Positions 22,960-34,900 of a DNA stretch of 64,000 nucleotides are shown here, one piece after another. Made by a program: the position numbers and the translations under genes. The DNA is taken from the NCBI GenBank assembly GCA_907165275.2, contig OU015649.1, positions 960,001 through 1,024,000 of the forward strand, in the 5' to 3' direction. The first letter of the stretch is position 1; each line of letters opens with the position of its first letter. This DNA comes from Zygaena filipendulae. Its lineage: Eukaryota > Arthropoda > Insecta > Lepidoptera > Zygaenidae. Below the pieces are notes generated by a model. It made no database searches, was not told the origin of the DNA, and saw only the letters and a list, made by a program, of their open reading frames with translations.

Positions 22960-24930
22960 ATCGTATGGCACACATTTTACTCAAAGAAAGGACAGACAAA
23001 CATATTTGTAATCTTTATAGGTGTGTCTTCTGTAAGACTTGACCGATCGAAGTCCATATTCACATTTTGGTCTTTCTAGACGATGGTATATATTATATCG
23101 TTATGGTTAGGGAAGGTTACCCTGTTTATACGAGTGAGACCGGGGGAACAGCTAGTATTAGCATTTTAGAGAGAATTTGTATCTGTAATGTTATTTAGTA
23201 TCGGGTGTTGCCCTCGTTTGTATTGTTATATAGCAGTGATTCTTTTTACTGTTTCGTTTGGATCGGAAGAACAATTTGCTATTCGTTAAATCAGTATGAG
23301 GAACCCGCAGTATTAGACTGATTTACTTATATTAATTTATATTGTTGTCAACTATACTTACTCTTATGTATTAAATCTCTATGCATTGACAAGTACCCGT
23401 ATTGTTTGATTGAAGTTGGAGATGTAGCCGTAGCCCAGGGTAGATGTCGGTGACGACTGACGGCTGAGTTTTAAAAACAAAATTGGAATCCGGTAAACGA
23501 AATAACATGAAATTCACACTTTTCCAACGTCATCTGTACCACAGTAGGTACATAAAGAAGCATCAAACTCTGTTGAGTGTCAAAACAGATGAAAACCATT
23601 GTCGGCGGGCGATTTTGTGCAGTACAAAATATTAAACGCAATTCGGTTCCAAAGATAATATTTTAAAATTGCTACTGCGTGGATTATTGTAGGAAATATT
23701 AATTTTGGATGCTAGGTAAGAAAGTTTTGAGAATGTCCCGCGCCTGTCTGGGGTGGCCAATTTAATTAGACCCAAGATTTACTATTTACTGACGAAACCC
23801 TGTGCGATCTACCAATACCATACCTCTTGAAATCTTAAATGAAACAGCATAGTTCAGTCTGTTCTACGTATTTATATTTTATGCCTTGCCACCGGTCGAG
23901 CGACCGGTTGCCACCCCTGCCCTACAATGTTTCTCTAGTAAGTATAATATTCTTTTAACTGGACTGATACTCGGGTATACTCAATCGAAAGTAGATTAAA
24001 ATTCCAAAGTTGACAATCGTAAATGATTCAGGCGCGGATCTACGGGGGGCAGCATTTGCCCCTGAGTACTAAATTAGGTACTTTAGTCTTTAATCAGACC
24101 TTATAAAAATCTCTGACCCTGTAAATTCCTCTGCGGTATCAAAATTCTTAATATTTCGCGGCGCAACCAAAATAACCCCCCTCAACTGAATCCTAGATCC
24201 GCGCTTGAATTGATTGTCTGGATATTTTTGGCATTATTAAACTCTCAACGGAAGAAAAAACAACAAAATCGGTAAGTTCTAAAATAAAAGACACTTCAGT
24301 TTTAATACTTTGTATGTATTGATAGTAGGTATCCGAGTGATCACCGTTAAAGATGACTTCATGACAGTATAATATTTATTAGTATTGCATAAATTACATA
24401 ATGATCAAAATCTATTAAGTGTAATAACAATTTATATACTCGTATAGATAAGGTAGCTCATAGTCATAACAAGATTATTCTTGTCTTGGCAAATCGGTAG
24501 GTACCTAACTGCCTACTGAAATGAAAACCGGATTCTGAAGGTCGCAATTTTTTTTTAAGTGTTGTTCTTACTAAAGTAAACTTCTGGTTTTTTTAAATAC
24601 TGAGCAGGAAGGTCAATATTAATTTTAATAATACTTACCACCGCAGTCAGAGTCGTTTTAATGATTACTTAATTTTAGGTAAAGATTTTAAAAACAAAAC
24701 TGTCGCACTCAGAGACGTTAATTTGATTAATGTTAAGTGGCATTCCACTAATTAAGTTAAATTTAGTTAAAACGCCAGATGTCATTATTCACTATGACCA
24801 TAACACGCCGCGCTAAGATAAGACGCCGCAAAAACTACGCCGTCTTTCCTTCGTAATCAAAGAAGTTTTGCTGCAAAAAAATACATTTACTACGTTTCTT
24901 ATGGCTTAAAGAATAATAATTTCTAATATA
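22960..24930. other. Intergenic stretch between shugoshin and PPP1R11
   Basis: No coding sequence is recognised. It contains a 176-bp MITE (24031-24206; ends GGCGCGGATCTA and complement; a half copy is at 41131-41233) and a fragment of the CCGCACTCAGAGTC MITE (24637-24778; compare 53198-53332). The rest is AT-rich without visible structure. Confidence 0.6.
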
Positions 24931-25192
24931 TTGGCACCTAGAGCGTTTGGAAATGTGGTTTTGGGACGCGCGTTATGGGCAAGGAATGTTGTTGGTCATA
25001 GTGAATATGGGCCCAGATGCCATTCTTTTCACTCAAACTTTAGTAACTCCAAAAATGGCGGAACAATTATGGAAGAGATTTGGACATCTTTTTATGGTAT
25101 TACACTTGGACGTTACATTTGGAATGGACGTGAGATCAGGGTCTAGATTAGTCACGTCTTATGCGAAACAGTTAGCGAGTGGTCCCATTTGA
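24931..25192 (+). other. Short unrecognised ORF region
   Basis: Two overlapping frames are open over ~215-245 bases (24931-25146 and 24947-25192, ending SYAKQLASGPI). AATAAA follows ~20 bases later and an M1 MITE starts about 100 bases on. Composition is less AT-rich than the flanks. I do not recognise either frame. It could be a transposon or retrocopy fragment or a chance ORF. Confidence 0.2.
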
Positions 25193-25294
25193 TTTAATAA
25201 CAAAGACATTCAATAAATCTCATTTTTTTTCTGATATTAAAAAATAGCCGTGCTTTTGAAAATATACACGCACAAGAGAATTGGGTATTCTCCA

Positions 25295-25589
25295 AGGTAT
25301 GAATATCAAAATTCTAATTAGTCCGTCAGTTAGAAAATAAAAAAATAATAGACACGTATTTTTTTGCTTTTTCATAAAGCGCATTAAAGTTTAGGGTGGG
25401 GGGCTCGTGACGTCAATATTCATTATAAGCGCCATACAAACCGCACAGAATTGTGACGTCACGCGAAATTTCAACTCAATGTATCTCTGTTATTTTTTGA
25501 GTACGTAAAAAAAGAAAAAATACGTGTCCAATATTTTTTACTAATCTACACGACGGACTAAAAAAAAATTTTTGTCAAGTAGCCAATTG
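25295..25589 (+). mobile_element. M1 MITE, left end truncated
   Basis: It starts inside the element (TGAATATCAAAATTC), continues through GGGGGCTCGTGACGTCA and GACGTCACGCGAAATTTC to GACGGACTAAAAA and TTGTCAAGTAGCC. Confidence 0.8.
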
Positions 25590-25932
25590 GTTTAAAGCTA
25601 TATAAACAATTTTTGAAGAGTCAAACTGCCGACAATACTGATAATTAATAAATTAAAATTAATGACATGACTTAATTTATAATACGTAGAGCTTATCTAA
25701 ACTAAAATAACAGGCCTGATTTATATGTGTCGTATCGATATTTTAACGGTTGCGCGTGTACGTATGCCCGATGGAGTGACGCGGCATTTTAGCTCAGATA
25801 AGCTTTACCTAATTAATATATTTCTATTGCGTGACAACAAGATTGCTTATTCAACGGCAGCCCGCCTTGTTGCGTAATTATGCGTATGCGTGTACTTATA
25901 ACTGTATGTACGTGATGCGGGGAGTACTCGGT

Positions 25933-28900
25933 TTAACTAGCGCTGCCCGCCGGGTCCGCCTTGTCGGGCGGCGCAGGGGCGGGCGCGGGCGCCGGCTCGC
26001 TGCTCAGCTGGATCGACACTGTCGGCTCTACGGCCGAATCCTGGGGAAATGAGCATGTTGACTATTTTTTTTTTATTTCGTCTTGTAGATTAATAAAAAA
26101 TATTGAACACGTATTTTATTATTTTTTTACGTAATCAAAAAATAACGGCGATACATTGAGTTGAAATTTCGCGTGACGTCACTATCAGGACTGTTTGTAT
26201 GGCGGTTTTAGCGGTTAGTGACGTCACGAACCCCTCACCCTAAACTTTAATGCACTTTATCTCTGTATATTTTAATTTATTTGAAAAAGCAAAAAATACG
26301 TGTCTATGGTTTTTTTATTTTCTGACGGACTAGTTAGAATTTTCATTTTCAAAAGTAGTCAACATTCCTATTACCAAATAATTGGCTTTTTAAAACTTCG
26401 CTCAAGTGTTTTTGGAAGCTTTGAGAGTATAAACACAATTTCCTATATTATGTCACAGCTGAGACATTCGATGCGGCGACAAGTGGGAATGACTTCGTTA
26501 AGTTCAGACCGAACGGAAAATTACTGCTCGAACATTGCCTTGACACACGTCATGTACCTAAATGCGACTGTGAGTTTGTTTCGCTTTCACGCCTTACCTA
26601 CTAACCCGGCCATCATGAAACTTTCCATACACATTGTCGGGGGTACACCATACAGAGAACGACATAGGGTACTCTGTATCTCGGAACTCCCGCGGGAACT
26701 CCGAATTTAAAGCGAGTGATTATCATTGATTAGATAATTATTTAATAAATAATAATTATTATTTATTTATTATTATTACACAAAAATTTCTCGCAGCTTT
26801 ACAGTTACACTAAGGACACTGAAATAAAAAATAGGAAGTATAATGATAATACGGTAAAGATCAATGAATAAGTACAATAAAATCAAATGCGTACATGGTA
26901 CATGTATACTTTTATACCTACTTTCTTTCTTTTTATGATGTGTGCATTAATTGTTAAATAAGTAAATAAAAGAATCTAAGATGCTAAATTTTTTATATAT
27001 TCATCCGCTCGCAATACCTCAAGCACTCATCGGACACACACATCCATCGACTGGCAAACAAATCATAACCATAATCGAACGCGTAATAAGACACGTCATG
27101 ATGTGCATCAAATTTTGACCTTAAAGACAATGCTATTGAAGCAGCAATCAGAACTTTTACCAACTATAATGTGAAAGCGACAGATCCGTTTCCTTAGTAA
27201 CGTTCGCCATTTCTGTAACTTGGCCTTGGTTGGTCCCTCAGGGTTTAGAGCCTTAGACTAAAACAGAATAGAAAGTTCTATGGCTCCTTCTATATTGTTT
27301 TTTATTGTGAACAGGCTAGACGGTTGACCACAGCTCACCTGATGTTGAGTGAGTGTGATCGAAGATTGTAAACCTGGAAAGGGAACCTTTGTCGCTACAC
27401 CCTCGCCGGGTCTCACCTGCGCGTCGGCGGCGCCCGGGGGCTGCGCCTCCGGCGGCTGCTCGTGGTGGTGGCGGTGCGTGCGGCGCTCCACGTGCCCGTA
27501 GCAGTGCTCGCATTCGTCCTCGCTGTCCTCGGAGTCGGACTCGCCGAACTGGCGCGGCTTCTCGTATATACAGCAACCTTCACAGTAAGTATAAAGGTCC
27601 GTTTATATCATTGAGCGTGCCAGACACAAGCCAAGGCAGAAATGTGTGCAGAACCTACAGCATTTTCTCACGCGAGAAATGCGGTGACACCGCACGAAGC
27701 ATGGAACAACCTGCGAAGACGTACGAGGACAGCGGCCTGTGTAGGCGGCTGGGACTACTCAGATTAATTTTTGCGACGAAACTACAAAACTTTGATAGTA
27801 TGGAAAGCTATTTAAGCAAGGTGATGGAACTGTCACAGCAACTCTGTGACATCAACGCTCCATTAGATGAGTATTTCCTAGGAGTTATAATGCTCAGTGG
27901 CGTCACACCGGATTATGATCCACTGATAATGGCCCTTGAGAACTCAGGGTTGGAGCTAACAGTGGAAATAGTGCGATCAAAGTTGTTGCAGGAGTACCAA
28001 CGGAGAGATGAACGTACAGAGACAGACAAAAAGTACAGCAGCGGCTTGACTACTGAAAGACACAAGAAGTCACCTCCGAAATGTTTTAGATGCAAGAAGA
28101 AAGGCCACTTTATTAAAGATTGTCCAAAAGGTGTAGTAAAACAAGTTGACCCCAAGAAAACCCTCCTCACAGCGTTGGCAGTAATCGTTGAACACAACCA
28201 GTGGTATGTATACAGTGGTGCTACAAGTCACATGACAAACAAAAAAAATGTTTTCATCAGTGAGTTAGTAGTGTCAAAGCCATTACAAGTGAGTGTAGCA
28301 AATGGTGATAAGTTATTAACCGCTGGCTGCGGAAATGTACAAGTGAATTTGAAAAATGGTGCAAAGACATTAAGTAATGTTTATTATGTACCAAATCTCA
28401 CTACAAATTGACTGTCCGTGTCTGAGTAGTAACTAGAAAAGGTTATAAAGTAACCTTTACTAATAAAAATTGAAAAATTTATGACTGTAATGTACGTGTA
28501 ATGTAGCGACTGCTTCTATGCATGATGGTGTTTATAAATTAGATTGTCAGTCGAAGCGTGTGGGGAGGTGTGACAGTTCTCTGTTTACCAGCCAAGGGGC
28601 GACACAGGTGTTAGCGACATCTGTCTCGAGCTGCAGCAATGGTGGTGACTGGTGAGCAGTCTGGTGTGAGGACCGCAGCCACATCACAGGAGGTTTTTCT
28701 TTTTTTTTTGATGTTAGTCATTTGCGCATTTTTGGTTGTCAGGCTTATGCTATGGATCTCACACTAAAGAGAAAGAAATTGGATCCAAAGAGTAAACAGT
28801 ACATTTTTGTGGGATATTGTGATGAGACAAAAGGTTATAGGCTCATAGATCCTTCATGTCCTGCGTACTGTATCAAAGTCAGAGATGTCACATTTTTGGA

Positions 28901-31900
28901 AAACAAGTTTCACAAAGAACTAGCTTGTACTGATATTAGTGATGAAAAATTTAACCAAACTTTAGAAGACTATACATCAAGTAATTCAAGGTCAGAGAGT
29001 CCAGTTGTGAGTCCTATAGTGAGAGATCGAATACCTCAAAGGGACAAGGTGATCACAACGGGATCAACACGAGAAAGCATAAACACATTCGACAACTCCG
29101 AGGGTGAAACCACATTTGATTGCGATGATACTGCAGACGTAACTTATGTTCCAGAGGAGTCGTCAGAGAGCTTGTCTACGACCTGTTCAGAGTATGAAGA
29201 ACCTGAATCTTCGTTTGCTGGTGCTGCGCTCGTAAACAAATTAAACAGCATCATTGATGAGTGATGCTGCCAGCTGGCGTACAGCTATGAAATGAGTATG
29301 AATCATTTATAAAAAATCAGTGTTGGATTTTGAGACAGAAGACCTAAGGATCAGAAGGTTGTGAAATGTAAATGGGTCTTTAAAAGGAAGTATGGTCTCA
29401 ATGGAGACCGCATCTTGTAACAAAGGGCTATACACAGCGCTATGGCATAGATTATCAGGAGACTTTTTCTCCTGTAGTAAGATACTCAACTATACGCACA
29501 TTGCTTGCGATTGCTGCATCATGTAACTTGGACATAGATCACATGGATGTCAAGACTGCATTCTTGAATGGTGACCTCCAAGAAGAAGTGTACATCGAAC
29601 AGCCAGAATCTTTTAAAGTAAAAGGAGAAGAAAATAAAGTCTACAAGCTGAAAAAAGCCATCTATGGCCTGAAACAAGCTGCAAAGGCTTGGTATGGTAA
29701 AATAAATTCAGTTCTGGTGGACAAAATGAAGTTTAAAAGGTTATCAACTGAGCCATGTGTTTATATTCAGACCGTACACAAACATATTATAATAATTACA
29801 TTATATGTTGACGATGTATTTCTGTTTCGGACCTAACCCTCGATCGAATCTTAACCTAAGAGTCGGAGAAATCTGGCTTAGCCCTTCCTAGTTGTTGGTA
29901 ACAATTAACAAAGCAGAGGAATGAGCGATCGGGTGACATTGGGAAGGAGATTCCTTCTGCCAGTGTTTAATAACTACCCAAACCTATTATCTGCACCAAT
30001 CAAAGATAACCAACAGCTAGCAAGAGCTCAGAAACATAATATTCATCAAATACTGTATGAGAAGCAGATATAAAATATCCCTCATGATTTGTCGTTGCGT
30101 AAGAAACCTACAGTAACCTAGGCCAAACAAACCGTGACGACAGCTTGGTTAAGCATAAACTACTAATAAAAAGATCAGAGTCACTGTCATCTAAATGAGG
30201 AATATCGTCGTCATTTGTTACCCTGGAAGGCTGAAAGACCGAATGGAAGAAATTTGAGAACAGATTACATATATCAACTGGTTTTTCTGCTGAGATATTT
30301 TTATAATAAACAGTATTAGGTAGGTCTGAACTATTTTTATTATTATTGACATAATATGTCCAGAAATATTTAATATATCGGCGAGAAGTCGGGAGCACGG
30401 GCAGTGGAGGTGAGCGTTCATGCATTGTAAAGGGGCCCCATTAAACCTACACCTGGGTCGCAAGTCGCAGGCACTGCTCCGTGTTCCCTACGGATATCTG
30501 GTATGCTGTACAACTTCTATGTTGGTGCAATTCATTGTAATAGTTTCTAGTTCGTTCTAGATGTGTCGTTCAGCTAATAGTCTCGGTCATACCTTTCCCT
30601 GCCTTCAGTTATATTGTGTTATGTTACCATCATAAGTTAGTCAGCTATCATTACAACAGCAGATAACTATCTGCTGTTATCTGCTACTATATTCCTTCTT
30701 CTATAATCTACAAATATTATTGCGTATGCTATTTAATTTTATACCGTATTTTGACCAAACCATTGTATAAAGTTAAACATGACGTGTTTGTTAGAGAAAT
30801 GTGTCTTATGAAATAATAGGTAAGTACATAGTATATCCAATACAGTAGTAGTAGGACACTCAGTAATAATAAAACTAATCATGTGTTGAGAAGTTCTATA
30901 TCAGTTAAGTTTATAAATGTAATAAAACACTTTAGGTTTTAAGATAAGAAACTGTTTTGTTACATGATAATAAGTTCTTTTTGGTTTGTTATGTAATGAT
31001 AAGTGGTGACTATGTTGTGTTCTTTGTACTTTGTGTGCAGTGATAATTATTTTTGTTTAAATTATATACAGGATGATTACTTTTTTTTGTCTGTATACAG
31101 GTGGATTAAATTTTGTTAAGTCTGTATACAGAATGATTAATTTTGTTTCTTTTATACTTTGCATTAAGGGCCAGTAAGTGTTACTGATTATAGTCGTTTA
31201 AGGGCCAGTGTTGGTAAATGTAAACGACTTAATGTCAATGTCATTTTGTATTTGACATAGCTAGAGCTGTCAACCTGTTACTCTGTGTAACCCCGTGTCG
31301 TCTGTCGAGTCGGCCATTACGTTCGACGTTGTGTACCGTGTATGTTGCAAATAAAGCTATCCATCGTAATCCACGCCATTCTATCATTTCTAGCCACAAC
31401 CCTTCAGGTCACTCTCAGTTGTCACCATCTCGAATATCCTAGCGGTGCCAGGAGACTTTGTAATTATTTTGTGACGGGTACAACTGCGAAAGACCTCTTG
31501 AGTACAAATCAATAGCTAATATCAGTTTTAATTGAAATACTGGTAATGTAAATTACAACTTTTCACTCTCTAGAGTATCTAAATAGAATTTTTATAGGAC
31601 GGTGAGTGTAGCATAACTATTTTACAACTACTTGCAGCTACCTCTTGCTACGTCTAGGGTGATCGAGCACTGAGTACTCATAAACAATGAGAGGGTGGCG
31701 ACCCTTACAAATCAATAGCTAATATCAGTTTTAATTGAAATACTGGTAATGTGAATTACAACTTTGCACTCTCTAGAGTAAATAGAATTTTTATAGGACG
31801 GTGAGTGTAGCATAACTATTTTACCTCTTGCTACGTCTAGAGGGTAATCAAGTACTGAGTACTCAGCAACAATGAGGGGGTGGCGACCCTTACACTTGGA

Positions 31901-34900
31901 CTTCTTCTTGTTCATGCCCTCGTTGTCGACGGTGTCCTCGGTCCACACCACCTTCTTGCGGGAGCCCGTCGCCGTCGGCCGGAGAGTGATCACCGCCACG
32001 CGCTCCGAGCTCTCTTCCTGCAAGTACACACCACTAAATCCCCGGGTTTCCTGAAATTCTTCCCATTTTCGGAAGAGACGTGCGTACGTACGGGTGGCGC
32101 TTTTTGTCATTTCCGGACATTAGTATGGAAAAAATATCTTTTATTGTGTCCAAGTCGGTAGTAATTCATAGTTCGTAACACTGGACCTTATTTGAATTAT
32201 ATATTTACTTGCTGCTGCCCTCCGCTTTAATTTCGAAATTCCCTGACAACGTGTATCTAAAATTTTATAATGATCAGTGGAGTAGTAAGGCATGAAAGCG
32301 TATATAACTCACTATCAAACTGATTTCTGACTAAGACACCTGTTTCCAAACTGATGAATAAAATACGTTGTTTCATTGGAAATCTGTCAAAGGCGATCGA
32401 GAAATAGACCCTCATTTTAATTTACAGATAGGGTTTGCCATACTCGAATCAGAGTTTTAAGCTAATAAAAATTCTCTTTTAGGGTTTGCCATACTCGAAT
32501 CAGAGTTTTAAGCTAATAAAAATTCTCTTTTTTCTGGTTTATAAATTTTATAGAGGACAGTCCAAAGTCTCCCTCTAGAAATGCCCCAGCGACGACAAGG
32601 CAGTGACTCTGGCCGTCGCGTCGTCGCCAGGACTACTGCTACTGGACCCGGTGGCCTAGATTCGACATGCAGTAACTTGAGGTAGAGTGCGTCCGCTCTA
32701 CGCGTTCCTCTGAAACCGATGCCGCAACCTCAGTCTTTGCGATTGAGAAGGAACTTCAATTTGTTGGGAGTCCGACACTACGCCGCGCCAAATTTTTCTG
32801 TTTCTAAACTTTAAGCCACGTGAACAATAAATAAAACAAGGACTTTAATATAATATTATGATAATTTATTTTATATAATTGTATAAAAATATATTGGACC
32901 CAAACTTTCTGCTACTGAATATTTGAAGTACCATTTAAAACTTAATATTACTCAATAGGTATAACGTATGATCACTTATAAAGTAGTAAAATCATAAATT
33001 ATTTCACAGCTTTGCAAGCAACCAATTCTTCAATTTTACTAAAATTGTATCCTAAGAAATCTGATAGTACTTCTTTTGTGTGCTGTCCCAGAGTGGGAGG
33101 CGAAGTCCTGGCAAAGTTGCCTCCTTCGCTGTACACGGTCGGTGGCCCAACCATCTTGACTGTCCCCGCATCAGGGTGAGGCAGCTCCTTCACCAACTCA
33201 ATAGCTTTGACATGTTCATCATCGAACACGTCCTTCATTGTATTCACCGGTCCATTTGGGAATGAGGCATTCTTAAATAGCTTAGACCATTCAGAATTAG
33301 TTTTTGTTTTAATAGCATCACTTAAAATACTTAAGAGCGAATCTCTATTTTTTACTCTCAAAGTGTTGTTTTTAAATCGTTCATCTTCAATAAGTTCTTG
33401 TCTATCGATCACTTTGCAAAGATCGGCGAATTGCGGATCAGATCCAGCGCCTATAACCATAGATCCATCCTTTGTTTTGAACGCTTGGTATGGAACTACG
33501 TTAGAATGCGCAGTGCCCCAGCGTTTACCTTCAATACCACAGTTTAAGTATAGAGCGGCTACATTGATCATGCTCGCTATTTGCGTGGAGAAAAGATTGC
33601 AGTCTATCCGTTGGCCACGGCCGGTCTTTTCACGGTGGTACAGAGCAGTCATGATGGCTCCAAAGGCATGTAGACCAGTAGCCACATCAGTAACGGCCAC
33701 TCCAACTTTTACAGGACCCCCTTCACGCTCACCCGTCACATTCAGCAGGCCACCCATTGCTGATGCTATAACATCATACCTGAAATTATTACTTTGTTTA
33801 GCTGTAATAATTTTAATGTGACTTTTATAGTTAACTAGCTGTCCCCTGCGGTTTCACCCACAGGAATTCCAGGATAAATATAGATATAAACCTTCCTCAT
33901 GAATCACTCTATCTTTTGGTGAAAATCACATGAAAATCTGTTGCGTAGTCAATCAATCAATCAATCAAATATTCTTTATTGCTACCATAATAATAAGAAT
34001 ACAGAGAAATAAAGTAGGCAACAAAGGGCGGTCTTATTGTTAAACAGCAATTTCTTCCAGGCAACTGTAACTATAATTAAGAATAAAAGTTACTATGGAG
34101 TGAGTAGTGGACATGGACCAATTAAAATAGTTTAATTGGTCCATGGTAGTGGAGTAGTTTTAAAGATATAAGTATACATAGAGACAGACAGCAGGAAGCC
34201 ACTCTGTTTTATACTGTGTAGTGATGAACGGGAGAACAGGAAGCAATAATGAACTGAAGCAACACAAGTTAAGATATAGGCGCATCAGCAAAAGCTGCTA
34301 GTCTATAAATAAATAATAATAATACCCCATCTGTATAACACGGAATGTAAGTAAGGTTACATACTACACCAAATATTCATATTATTGTAATGTTTCCAGC
34401 GGAGCTAGGATGCGCAACACTATAAAATCTTATAGAGCCATTTTATCGATTCTCGTCGAGATATTATATCGTTTTGTCTACCAGTGGTAAAAAAAATTAA
34501 CCGAATCTAGTCTTAACTCAATACCCCACTGCTGCACTTTTTTGCTCGAAATATTGGTTAAAATTTAGTATCCCTTGGCAAACGGATGAGGGGGAGGGGG
34601 GAGTGGGGAGGGGGGGGAGACCCCCTTTCATTTGGTACTACTCCCATGACAAGGTAACGCACCGTTCTTGAGAAGATCAAATAAATGTATCCTAACCTCA
34701 AAATTCTGGCATCTGTCAAGTGTGTAACATAATTTGTCACAGCAGTGTTTTAATTTTAAAATTTGTGCAGAAACTGAGATTTTTCTTGTAAAAAGTGTAT
34801 ACAATTAAAGTTTTTACATCATATTATCTGGATCACAACAAGAAAGTGCTAAATCATAGTTGTTTCCTTAGAAAAATTGAAGTGAATAACACTAACACTA

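Noticed and set aside
26735..26780. Palindromic AATAATAATTATTATT sequence as a replication or regulatory site
   Set aside because: Simple AT-rich microsatellite; such palindromes arise by chance in this composition.
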